Assembly: GCA_002509225.1 (NCBI GenBank)
Contig: DAHL01000025.1
Coordinates: forward strand, 34,543-60,278
Source: Euryarchaeota archaeon UBA102
Lineage (GTDB): Archaea; Thermoplasmatota; Poseidoniia; MGIII; CG-Epi1
Direction of reading: 5' to 3'
Length of the DNA stretch: 25,736 bases
Shown one piece after another: positions 8,662 through 16,950 of the stretch (position 1 is the stretch's first letter; every line of letters begins with the position of its first letter). Below the pieces are notes generated by a model that had not been told where the DNA came from, ran no database searches, and saw only the letters and a list, made by a program, of their open reading frames with translations. The translations under genes and the position numbers were made by a program.

Positions 8662-8901
8662 TCACACTCCAAAGAGGTCTCTTAGAAATGGCGGCGCTTT
8701 TACCCAAAAGTAGTATATGGCAAAACCAATACCACCTGTAATGGCTATACCTATAGCCACCGTCCATGACGTTCTAGTAAATTCATCATAACTAGGTTTT
8801 TTAGCCAGTCTCATGACTCTACCAAGTTGACCTCTAGAGATTTTTCTAACACGCTCTTCTAGAGCATCTTGCTTTTTCCAAACCCAATCGACAAAGCTCA
8901 T
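8662..8901 (-). CDS. secE: preprotein translocase subunit SecE (Sec61 gamma)
   Basis: Essential small subunit that clamps the SecY channel in the membrane. The 79-residue product has an amphipathic N-terminal stretch rich in Lys/Arg (residues 8-35), the KKPSYDEFTRTS segment typical of SecE/Sec61 gamma just before the helix, and one C-terminal transmembrane helix (about 46-66). The ATG overlaps the ftsZ stop in an ATGA arrangement, implying translational coupling. Spt5 follows 5 nt downstream. Length and single-helix topology are typical of archaeal SecE. Confidence 0.93.
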   Translation of the reverse strand: MSFVDWVWKKQDALEERVRKISRGQLGRVMRLAKKPSYDEFTRTSWTVAIGIAITGGIGFAIYYFWVKAPPFLRDLFGV

Positions 8902-9989
8902 TGTACAAAGTCTATTCCATACCTCGTTTCTAAATCTTCTTCTACGCTACTAGGTGGTCCCAAGATTTGTTCAGACTTAACCCCCGTTACAACCAACATA
9001 ACTCTGATAGAATTATCCAATTCCGGATCCACCGAAGCTCCCCAGATGATTCTAGCCTCCTTATTAATCTTACTATAAATTTCTTCTAAAACAGTTTCCG
9101 CTTCTTTCAATGACATATCACTACCACCTGTAACATTTACCAACGCACCACTGGCACCTTCAATATCGACCTCAATAAGAGGTGACGAAAGCGCAGATTT
9201 GACGGCTTCCGAAGCCCTGTCTGCACCACTACCTTCTCCAGTTCCAATCATTGCAACACCCCCAGCACTCATAATTGATCGTAAATCAGCAAAATCTATG
9301 TTCACCAACCCGGTCGCAGTAGTTATTTCAGACATACATTTTATTGCACCAGCTAAGATATCATCAGCCTCTCTGAATGCTTGATTCAAAGGTAATTGAG
9401 AAATTTCGTCATTTAATAATCTATCATTAGGAATAACAATCACTGTATCCACAACTTTTCTTAATCTCTCTAAACCCTGTCTAGCATTCTCCATCCTTTT
9501 AGCACCTTCATTTGTAAAAGGCATTGTGACAACCGCAATAGTCAACGCTTTCTGTTGCTTAGCCAATTTTGCAAATACAGGCAAAGAACCAGTCCCAGTA
9601 CCTCCTCCTAATCCTGCAGTTAAGAAAACAATATCAGCATCCATACACGCTTCTAATATTTCATTTCTACTCTCATCTGCAGCCGCTTGACCCATTACTG
9701 GATCAGAACCAGCGCCCATTCCTCTAGCGCATTCTCTACCAATTAACATCTTGTTCTCTGCAGTAGTATTCAATAAATGTTGAGCATCGGTATTAGCGGC
9801 CAACATTTCAACACCTTCTACACCTTCTTGAGCCAGTCTAGTCAGAGTATTATTTCCACCTCCACCACATCCAACAATCAAGATATTAGTCTTCAAATCA
9901 GATATGAGCTCTTGCAGAATCTCCTCTTCGCTTTTCTCTTCTTGCGATTCGGTCGTTGGTTCTGAATATTCCTCATCCAAATCTGTCAT
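8898..9989 (-). CDS. ftsZ: cell division protein FtsZ
   Basis: Tubulin-family GTPase that polymerises into the division ring. The 363-residue product has an acidic N-terminal tail (about 1-35), then the nucleotide-binding loop GCGGGGNNT, the tubulin signature GGGTGTGS, and the T7 catalytic loop region NIDFADLRSIMSAGG with its acidic residues. The C-terminal domain ends at about residue 363 with a short tail. Linkage to secE and spt5 is the classical location of archaeal ftsZ1, but which paralogue this is cannot be settled here. A strong TATA-like box lies 22-31 nt upstream, so the transcript is probably leaderless and covers the four downstream genes. Confidence 0.96.
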   Translation of the reverse strand: MTDLDEEYSEPTTESQEEKSEEEILQELISDLKTNILIVGCGGGGNNTLTRLAQEGVEGVEMLAANTDAQHLLNTTAENKMLIGRECARGMGAGSDPVMGQAAADESRNEILEACMDADIVFLTAGLGGGTGTGSLPVFAKLAKQQKALTIAVVTMPFTNEGAKRMENARQGLERLRKVVDTVIVIPNDRLLNDEISQLPLNQAFREADDILAGAIKCMSEITTATGLVNIDFADLRSIMSAGGVAMIGTGEGSGADRASEAVKSALSSPLIEVDIEGASGALVNVTGGSDMSLKEAETVLEEIYSKINKEARIIWGASVDPELDNSIRVMLVVTGVKSEQILGPPSSVEEDLETRYGIDFVQ

Positions 9990-10010
9990 ATGTGCTCGAC
10001 TTTGCTTCTG

Positions 10011-10020
10011 TATTTAAAAA
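10011..10020 (-). promoter_or_regulatory. TATA-like box for the ftsZ operon
   Basis: Read on the minus strand this is TTTTTAAATA, centred about 26 nt upstream of the ftsZ ATG. That spacing places transcription initiation at or next to the start codon, consistent with a leaderless message. Confidence 0.6.
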
Positions 10021-10070
10021 CCACCTATACAAAAAAACTATAGAAAGTCGCATAATATCTACTCAAAAGG

Positions 10071-10079
10071 GTTTAAATC
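10071..10079 (+). promoter_or_regulatory. TATA-like box for the giant exoprotein operon
   Basis: GTTTAAATC on the plus strand, with predicted initiation near 10100. That lies after the upstream candidate GTG (10092) and 13 nt before ATG 10113, which argues for the ATG as the true start. It faces away from the ftsZ box about 60 nt away. Confidence 0.5.
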
Positions 10080-10112
10080 CTATCACCAAACGTGGGATTA
10101 CGAGAAAAACCA

Positions 10113-13100
10113 ATGAATATTCACATCTCACCCCCAAAATATTTCCGCCAATTGTTGGTTTTTTTAACAGTTTTACTATTACTTTCACAAACAAACTTCG
10201 TCGCTATAACTTCTTCTACAACTCAAAAAGCCGATATTGCAGGATATGGAATAACAGAAGTACTCGATGCAAATTTCAAAGAAATAAATGATAAAGATGA
10301 ATTGGATTTTGTAGACGACCAATTAGCTATAGCTAGGGATTTGTACAAACAATCAACTCTAAACATAACTGAGCTCGACGAAAATCAAGCTAGGGTCGAC
10401 TCATTAAACGCCAGTGAAGAAATCAATGCTACGTTCGAGGAAAATATTATCGAAACTAACATCGATTTGACAAACAGAGGATTCACCCCGACTGTAGTCG
10501 ACGATCCAGAACCGATTAGGGCTGCTATAATGGATTATATTTTAGAAAATCCCGATTTATGGCCAGGGGATTTACTAGAATTAGATACAATTTTCGATTT
10601 TTTTACTGATACTTATCTAATATATTATGAATATGATTATAATCAAAATGGCACTATTTGGAATCATTGTAGTGATGGTACGGAACCAACAACTCCTTGG
10701 AATGCTACTAGTGGCCCCTGTAATGGTAATTGGATTTCAGAATCTCAATTAATACAAGCCGATTTACTTGAATTCCTAGCCGGAGCCTCTATTCAAATTA
10801 TTACAGACGCAATTATGGATACAATCGGTGAAGGAATCATCGCAGACTTTCTAATAGGATTCTTAGATGGTCTCGATGAATCAGGACTAGCTTGGGAAGA
10901 AATAGACATAGATGGTGATGGAATAGATGATATGCGAGCACGCATGGTCCCTATTCTCTCCAATATAGATTTTGGTGCAGGATTAGACTTCGGCATCCCA
11001 CCAGTCGAAAATGTCTCTTTTGGAACTTCTGCCGGTTTAAGATTCGATTTGGAACCGCTAGGTGGAACTGAAATCGAACACCCAATTGAGGTTTCTGTTA
11101 TCAGAGGATTAACTTATACTACAACTGATGCCGAGGATGTAACATATGTCTGGACTGTTAATTCCAGATTATCACATATGCCAGAAGAATATCATTGGGA
11201 GGCATTGATTGAGAATTTTGGAGTGATTTGGGATCTTACTGGTGGTGGAATTAATCCTGGCGATGATCTCTCTGCACTTGCTCCACCATACATCATAAGT
11301 TACGGCCTCACTGGAGGGCCCGCTTCATCACAAACTAACGGTCTCGACCCCGAATTAATTCTAACTCCAGGCTATGTTCGATATGATTGGAATTCAGTAG
11401 GGGATGGCGCTCCTGCAGAAGACGCCATGGAAGATATGACTTTCTTAGAAATAGGTATCAACAATCGAGGAGAACCGATTCCTGCAGATTTCAGTTTGAG
11501 AATTTATGATCAAGGCAACGAAGCCGAGGAGGGGGATGAAATAGACGGCATCGAAGTATTCGCTTCCAACAATGCCGCGAATGGCATTTTCGATTTCGAT
11601 TTCACCTATTTCGAACACAATCGCAATCCAGAAGAGATTAATCCATTCTTTAATCACATCACGGCAAGAATGGAGGGTGTACCGACTGGTGATATTCCAG
11701 AGGATGGTAGGCTGGCTTCTGTATGGTTAGAAGCAAGAAATGAAACAAATTCTAAAGGTTCTAATTGGACTGCAGTGGAACTTTACTCAAACGGCGTCAT
11801 CGAATCTTTCACTTATGGCGATTATGAATATATGTCTGAAACAGATGAAGAAGCAACTTGGGATAATCACGATTACCGCTTATTCACAGGCATCGTTTTG
11901 AAAGATATACCACAGTATCTCTTTCTAGAAGGGTCATTCCTAATCTTTTCGGATGTTGATCCAATAACTCCTGATGTAGATTTTGGCGGTTTAACTGAAG
12001 TTGCAAATTTCCTCAATTATGCAATGGTAACTATAGCATCCAAACTATACAGTATAGGTTTGGTTCTGAGAGCTATTCCTGGCGCTGCATTAGGTATAAG
12101 TCTTGGGGGCGAGGGAGAAGATGGCGCGGTAGACCTCTATATGAGAACAGAGAGGGACTTGGATCCCCTGAAGAAAGCATACATTGGCGAATTTTCAGTA
12201 TATTTAACAAGTCACGCTTATTTGGATTTAAATGATAATAGCGAAGATAATTATTTAACAATATATAATCAAACGGCTTTTCTAGTTGACAATTCTCCAA
12301 ACCCAGCAAGAGCTGCTGTATCTCAATTAAATCAAAATTTTACATTCAGTGGTAGGCTACGAGGCATCGGGGATATTCATTACGAATCTAAAGATCAAAA
12401 CCGTACGGTTACAATAGACACCGACTCCACATCTACTGCACCGTTCCGTGTATATTTCGAAAGTGCAGATGAAAATTTAAACGCAGATAGTTGGGCTAAT
12501 ATTTCATTAAGTAACATCCCAGATAAGCTAGAATTCTCTTTCGGCTCTGGAGCATTCGGCTATGATGGTGGCGAAGTGGTAGATAGTATTATACTCTCTA
12601 GTTTTTCAAGCAATACTTATTCCAAATTCACCTTAGAGCACATACCTGAAAAAATCAATGTAGGTACTGGTGATGGTGATTTCTTTTTGAATACAGACAG
12701 TTGGTTTAACTTCTCTTTTATTATAACAAATGTAACTGAAAATAACTCAGCCAAAGCTACTCTTTGGGATGATTCCCTTTATGATGACAGCTACGTCCTC
12801 TTAACACAAAATAACGTTGAAGAAGAGGATTGGTCTGCAAGTCTCAGCGGACGCTTGAATTGGCTAGATGCATTGGAATTGGATAATTTAGGCAATGAAT
12901 CTGAATTTAGATTATTTTTTCATCAGGCTGCCGTCTTCAAAGTAGGCATCTTAGATACTACAGATTATGGAGAAAATAGCGCTAAAGGTGTTAACGGCTA
13001 TCTCTCTGTAGAACCATTACCAACCGAATTAGTTTTCACTATTTCTTCTAATGACGAAGCAGAAGGACCAGGTGGAGAGTTAGGAAATATAACCGGTCTA

Positions 13101-15635
13101 TCAGACATATCTCGTATACTTTCTGAATTAGCAGATTTAGGTCGATCTCTCGCAGATATTATTTCTGAAGTTTCCATTAATCTTGTTTCAGACGTAGATT
13201 CTGTAGAATCAAGCCTTAAATTTGATTATAATATAGAAGAAGAAGTCAACATTGTTGCTTGGTTGAATAAAGGAGATATCTCTCTTTTAGAAGAAGAAGA
13301 AAGATGGGTACAAGGTGTTTGGTCATCACAAATTGAAACAGACGATGGTATTGTTCTTGCCGCTAGACTATATCTTGTTGGCCTTCCTAGAGCATTAGGA
13401 TTAGATTATGCCTCAAACAGAGATGACATAGATGTAAATCTAACATTAGAAGGTTATAACAAGGAAGGTGTCGCAGAATACCTACTATTTGATACAAATG
13501 GATTACTCGGTCCAAATTTAACGGCATATATCGGCCCATCAATCTCTGATGAAGAACGGGGCGTTCCTCAATCTTTAGATTTAAGTATCGTAGGTGATTT
13601 GGTTGTAAATTCTAGTGCCGATAATTTTACAGTAGATGGTTATCTAAATATTTCACATTCGAGTGCAAACAACGATCCATTAGGTCCTATTTATTTAGAA
13701 GTTAATGAAGGCGGTTCAAGACCTTATTCTATACGCGTTTTAATTCCGGAAATTCCAAATACTATTTCCATTCATCTAATGGTTTCAGATGACAACGTTG
13801 GCATTTCTTACAACGCAAGCGATGTACTAGGAACTTTCATCGTAGAGGTCGAAATAGGCGATACGGCCGATTTACACACAGATTGGTACAATGGCGTATC
13901 TTTCGATATTTCTGAAGATAACGACGTATCACTCAGAGCATTCCTTGTAGGTTTGCCTTCTGCTTTATTATTGAATTTTTACGATCCTTCAGAAGGAGGT
14001 GCTTGGCTAGATTTGAATATGCAGAATTTCAACGCAGCACCTGCAGGTTATATGAATGATTTAACACTAGATTTGAAAAATTTAAGCGACATGGATATTT
14101 TAGTTCATATAGGTGATTTACCTAGGAATTTCGACTTGACAGGCGATTTATTCGTCAGCTCAGGAGGACCAAGCACAGCTAGCTCTCTCGGAATAAGCAG
14201 CATCGATCTAGATTTAGGTCTCAATTCAAGCGCACAGTTGAATGAAATTTTCGTAAGTATCGAAGACGTCGATACTGATTTAATTCTCGAATTATATACG
14301 CCCACGCTTCCTCAAATCCTAACTTTAAATGCCTCTATATCTGGTGACGTTGCTTTCGATTTGTCACTCTCTTCTCCTATAGAGGAGGTCATTCTTTTCG
14401 TAGATTTAGGCGATACTGAATCGCTAAATCCATATTGGACACACGGTGTAGTTTTCCTTCAAAATAACGACTCAACAGCTTTTAGATTATATGAAAAAGG
14501 AGAGATTACTGCAGCTCATCTCAATTTCTTAAACGACGAACCAAAAGACATATACATTAGATTAGAAAATTGGAGTCCAGATTTACTCCCTGGAGATGCT
14601 CCTGAATGGGCAATAGTAGATGTCGATACGGGCGTAGACGGCAGTTCAACATTCTTGTATATTGATGATGTTCAGGAAAATAACAATATAGAAGGACATT
14701 TCATTATCGCTACGGATGAGGAAAAAGGAATAGATACAGACGCTTCCTTTGATGTTACTACTAGCTCAGGTATAGGTTCAGCTTACATTCAGGCAATAAA
14801 CCGTACTCGGCCAACCAATACTGAACTATATCTCGACGATTTACCAGACGATTTATCTGCAACAGTACTTTCAGGCAGATCAATAGAGATTAACTATACA
14901 GCTAGCGATCCGACAGATTATGTTTGGGTCTACTCTTCTAAAAAAGTACTAGATAATTGGGTAAGTGCTTACGCGCTTGTTCATGACGTTTCTACGTATA
15001 TGAATTTAGCAGTTCTTCCATATTATGGTTACGATATGGACCGTCCATTTATTTTACAAGGTCTTCCGACAGTAACAGTCGACACCTCTGATAATTCTCT
15101 AGACGTTATTTTGATAGTAGATCCGGGATACTCGGGCGGCTTTACAGGCACAGCTCTTGATGCAGAAAATGTTGGCAACAACACATTTATCGGTTTGAAT
15201 GAATTAGGTAGTTATGTCATAAGTGCACCCAATGGGGTCGACAAAGCATACTACCGTCTTTTGAATGCGCCAACCACTCCTCAATTCTCTCTAAACAAGT
15301 TTGAAATTTTTGCTGATAATATATCTTATGTAGAACTTACAACAACACAACTCTTTGGTGTTTATCCTATTTTTGCACTACATAAAGCGAACGGAGGGAA
15401 TCTAACATTCATTATAGGTTCAAGCATACGTCCAGTTGAAGATATGGAATTCCAAGCTAATTCAGTCATGTTAGATTTAAGAACAAAAGAATTCGCAGGC
15501 CTACCTATTTTACCAACTTGGCTAGGAATTTCAAATAATGGAATAAATGGAGAATTTGGTAATGATGAAAGTCACTATATCATGCCGGAACCTGTTCTAA
15601 GTTTAGTTTACACCGTGTTAGGAGAACTATTATGA
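10113..15635 (+). CDS. giant acidic secreted/surface protein with divergent repeats
   Basis: No family recognised. The product has about 1840 residues. A signal peptide is clear: basic start, then a hydrophobic run LLVFLTVLLLLSQT (about 14-27). The mature chain is strongly acidic, rich in Asp, Glu, Asn, Ser and Thr, with many N-x-S/T sequons, as expected of a glycosylated surface protein. A dockerin/EF-hand-like Ca-binding run D265-x-D267-x-D269-G-x-D272 is present. From residue about 595 on it is built of beta-rich segments punctuated by a recurring [IL]P-x-x-[LIV]-x-[LFV] motif; three copies of a longer 180-200-residue unit can be aligned (see the repeat entry). No C-terminal anchor helix is seen. 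The next gene, overlapping by 4 nt, encodes a single-pass membrane protein that may anchor it. ATG 10113 is preferred over GTG 10092 because of promoter position and signal-peptide layout. Confidence 0.85.
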   Translation: MNIHISPPKYFRQLLVFLTVLLLLSQTNFVAITSSTTQKADIAGYGITEVLDANFKEINDKDELDFVDDQLAIARDLYKQSTLNITELDENQARVDSLNASEEINATFEENIIETNIDLTNRGFTPTVVDDPEPIRAAIMDYILENPDLWPGDLLELDTIFDFFTDTYLIYYEYDYNQNGTIWNHCSDGTEPTTPWNATSGPCNGNWISESQLIQADLLEFLAGASIQIITDAIMDTIGEGIIADFLIGFLDGLDESGLAWEEIDIDGDGIDDMRARMVPILSNIDFGAGLDFGIPPVENVSFGTSAGLRFDLEPLGGTEIEHPIEVSVIRGLTYTTTDAEDVTYVWTVNSRLSHMPEEYHWEALIENFGVIWDLTGGGINPGDDLSALAPPYIISYGLTGGPASSQTNGLDPELILTPGYVRYDWNSVGDGAPAEDAMEDMTFLEIGINNRGEPIPADFSLRIYDQGNEAEEGDEIDGIEVFASNNAANGIFDFDFTYFEHNRNPEEINPFFNHITARMEGVPTGDIPEDGRLASVWLEARNETNSKGSNWTAVELYSNGVIESFTYGDYEYMSETDEEATWDNHDYRLFTGIVLKDIPQYLFLEGSFLIFSDVDPITPDVDFGGLTEVANFLNYAMVTIASKLYSIGLVLRAIPGAALGISLGGEGEDGAVDLYMRTERDLDPLKKAYIGEFSVYLTSHAYLDLNDNSEDNYLTIYNQTAFLVDNSPNPARAAVSQLNQNFTFSGRLRGIGDIHYESKDQNRTVTIDTDSTSTAPFRVYFESADENLNADSWANISLSNIPDKLEFSFGSGAFGYDGGEVVDSIILSSFSSNTYSKFTLEHIPEKINVGTGDGDFFLNTDSWFNFSFIITNVTENNSAKATLWDDSLYDDSYVLLTQNNVEEEDWSASLSGRLNWLDALELDNLGNESEFRLFFHQAAVFKVGILDTTDYGENSAKGVNGYLSVEPLPTELVFTISSNDEAEGPGGELGNITGLSDISRILSELADLGRSLADIISEVSINLVSDVDSVESSLKFDYNIEEEVNIVAWLNKGDISLLEEEERWVQGVWSSQIETDDGIVLAARLYLVGLPRALGLDYASNRDDIDVNLTLEGYNKEGVAEYLLFDTNGLLGPNLTAYIGPSISDEERGVPQSLDLSIVGDLVVNSSADNFTVDGYLNISHSSANNDPLGPIYLEVNEGGSRPYSIRVLIPEIPNTISIHLMVSDDNVGISYNASDVLGTFIVEVEIGDTADLHTDWYNGVSFDISEDNDVSLRAFLVGLPSALLLNFYDPSEGGAWLDLNMQNFNAAPAGYMNDLTLDLKNLSDMDILVHIGDLPRNFDLTGDLFVSSGGPSTASSLGISSIDLDLGLNSSAQLNEIFVSIEDVDTDLILELYTPTLPQILTLNASISGDVAFDLSLSSPIEEVILFVDLGDTESLNPYWTHGVVFLQNNDSTAFRLYEKGEITAAHLNFLNDEPKDIYIRLENWSPDLLPGDAPEWAIVDVDTGVDGSSTFLYIDDVQENNNIEGHFIIATDEEKGIDTDASFDVTTSSGIGSAYIQAINRTRPTNTELYLDDLPDDLSATVLSGRSIEINYTASDPTDYVWVYSSKKVLDNWVSAYALVHDVSTYMNLAVLPYYGYDMDRPFILQGLPTVTVDTSDNSLDVILIVDPGYSGGFTGTALDAENVGNNTFIGLNELGSYVISAPNGVDKAYYRLLNAPTTPQFSLNKFEIFADNISYVELTTTQLFGVYPIFALHKANGGNLTFIIGSSIRPVEDMEFQANSVMLDLRTKEFAGLPILPTWLGISNNGINGEFGNDESHYIMPEPVLSLVYTVLGELL
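13249..14919 (+). repeat. three divergent 180-200-residue protein repeats inside the giant exoprotein
   Basis: Unit starts are near 13249, 13843 and 14388. They share a pattern: a short strand, then Gly-Asp (GDISLL, GDTADLHTDW, GDTESLNPYW), then W-x-x-G-V, a polar stretch, an R-x-[FY]-x-x-G segment and LxF/LxL. The second and third units are most alike; the first shares the GVW, ARLYLVGLPRAL and Asp-rich following segment with unit two (LRAFLVGLPSAL). The repeats are visible only at protein level; the DNA copies have diverged, so they are old duplications. Confidence 0.5.
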
Positions 15636-16084
15636 ATATGAATCAAAGAAACAAACAACTCACAACAACATTGTTGTATGTTTTTGTAATATTCATATTA
15701 TTGAGCACCTCATATCTTTACGTTTTTCCCAGAACTGAAATAGAAGTCAAAACAGCTTATCATCACTCTTTTTCAGGCGCCTTTTTACAAGTACGACTAA
15801 CCAACGCAGGTACACACGATGTCACCGATGTCTCATTAGAAATAACAGTATGGAAGGATGAAGATCTTCTCAATTCTACTATACATGAGATGGATATCTT
15901 AGCAAATAGAGAATCAATCAAACTTCCCGAAATGATGTTTTATTCCGAAGCTCAACTTACACATACTGCTGTAATTTCTCTTACATTTACTATCGATGAT
16001 ACGGTTCAACGGTCTGTCTGGTCTTACGAAATCAAAGATTATGCCAATTTATTCTGGGAGGACCAGTATCTAAAATGGGGTTAG
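15632..16084 (+). CDS. single-pass membrane protein with extracytoplasmic beta domain
   Basis: No named family recognised. The 150-residue product has a short polar, basic N-terminus, one transmembrane helix (about residues 12-30), then an outside domain of about 115 residues predicted to be beta-rich. The segment GAFLQVRLTNAGTHDVTDVSLEITVW resembles CARDB-like or other Ig-fold domains found in archaeal envelope proteins. Its ATG overlaps the giant exoprotein stop (ATGA), and its end overlaps the next gene by 10 nt. A role as membrane anchor or partner for the exoprotein is inferred from position only. Confidence 0.75.
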   Translation: MNMNQRNKQLTTTLLYVFVIFILLSTSYLYVFPRTEIEVKTAYHHSFSGAFLQVRLTNAGTHDVTDVSLEITVWKDEDLLNSTIHEMDILANRESIKLPEMMFYSEAQLTHTAVISLTFTIDDTVQRSVWSYEIKDYANLFWEDQYLKWG

Positions 16085-16902
16085 AAGGACACCCAGTTTC
16101 TGCGTCGGATTTGGAAAGGTATGGTTATTGCCCACTTTCTTGGAAACTACACAAAGACGGTATTGATGCGGAAGGTAAGGGGATTGTAGATGGCACGAAA
16201 AAAAAACGCGAAGTTCGCAATATCCTTCAAAATCTATTCAATCAAGAAAATTATAGTGATTCCACTTATCAAAATTTTAACTCCGTCATAAAAGTAGCAA
16301 TAGTTACTAACCTCATAGGTATCTTTTTTCTTTTATTCAGGGATTCATTAGTGGGGTATTTTCTAATATCTTTAAGTTTTATTTGGCTTATTGTCGCTTC
16401 TCTCTATCTCTATTTCTTTCTCTATTCTCATGAAACTGTAGATGAAATGAAGTCAAAGTTAGATGTTGAAAATGACAAATCAAATAATAGTAACGAAAGA
16501 AGAATCAGCACTCCAAAATTATTTTCTAATAGTGTGGGGTTGTGTGGTAAACCAGCTTATGTTTTAGAAAACAATGAGGAAATGATACCAGTAGATGTCA
16601 AATCAGGCAGAAAACCAGAAGCCCCATTTTTTAATCACGTCCTTCAAAACGCAGCATACTGTTTCCTAGTCGAAGAACAATTAAAAACTAAAGTTCCACA
16701 CGGCATTATCCGATACGGAATGAAAGAAAATTCACACACCATTACATGGGATGAAGATCTTAAAAATCTACTAATGGAAAAAATCTCCGAAATGGAGAAA
16801 ATATTGGACGGCGATAAAGAAGCACATCGAAATCATAACCGCCCAGGAAAGTGTAAAAATTGCTCTAGAAAGGAAGCATGTCCTGAAAGATTGGATAATT
16901 AA
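16075..16902 (+). CDS. Cas4-like (DUF83/RecB-family) protein with transmembrane hairpin, probably degenerate nuclease
   Basis: The 275-residue product has the outline of Cas4-family PD-(D/E)XK nucleases. C19 in RYGYCPLSW and a C-terminal C260-x2-C263-x5-C269 are placed like the four iron-sulphur cysteines of Cas4. GLCGKPAYVLE, then PVDVKSG (D174, K176), then Q191 in LQNAAY match the core motifs. Two features are odd. First, a hydrophobic hairpin (about 71-89 and 93-117) is inserted between the first Cys helix and the core. Second, the Asp expected in G-x-x-G-x-x-D is Ala161, and the usual motif-I His in the GTKKKREV region is not seen. So the Fe-S scaffold and D-x-K are kept while two metal-site residues are lost, suggesting a non-cleaving or altered enzyme on the membrane. 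No cas genes or CRISPR repeats are nearby. Its start lies within the preceding envelope-protein gene. Confidence 0.82.
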   Translation: MGLEGHPVSASDLERYGYCPLSWKLHKDGIDAEGKGIVDGTKKKREVRNILQNLFNQENYSDSTYQNFNSVIKVAIVTNLIGIFFLLFRDSLVGYFLISLSFIWLIVASLYLYFFLYSHETVDEMKSKLDVENDKSNNSNERRISTPKLFSNSVGLCGKPAYVLENNEEMIPVDVKSGRKPEAPFFNHVLQNAAYCFLVEEQLKTKVPHGIIRYGMKENSHTITWDEDLKNLLMEKISEMEKILDGDKEAHRNHNRPGKCKNCSRKEACPERLDN

Positions 16903-16918
16903 AACCAACCATCACAGG

Positions 16919-16926
16919 TTTAAATC
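16919..16926 (+). promoter_or_regulatory. TATA-like box for the THEP1-trm1 genes
   Basis: TTTAAATC, about 25-30 nt before ATG 16951, giving a very short leader. GAGGT at 16938-16942 is a possible ribosome binding site but may fall at or before the transcription start. Confidence 0.45.
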
Positions 16927-16950
16927 AAGTTTTTAATGAGGTAACTCACG

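Noticed and set aside
8657..8767. Upstream extension of spt5
   Set aside because: It overlaps secE in another frame and adds residues unlike any Spt5; ATG 8656 sits at the proper NGN domain start.
10092..10112. GTG start for the giant exoprotein
   Set aside because: It lies before the predicted transcription start and adds seven residues before a complete signal peptide; ATG 10113 is favoured but not proven.
16075..16902. A CRISPR-Cas locus suggested by the Cas4-like gene
   Set aside because: No Cas1, Cas2 or effector genes and no regularly spaced direct repeats are visible anywhere in the window.
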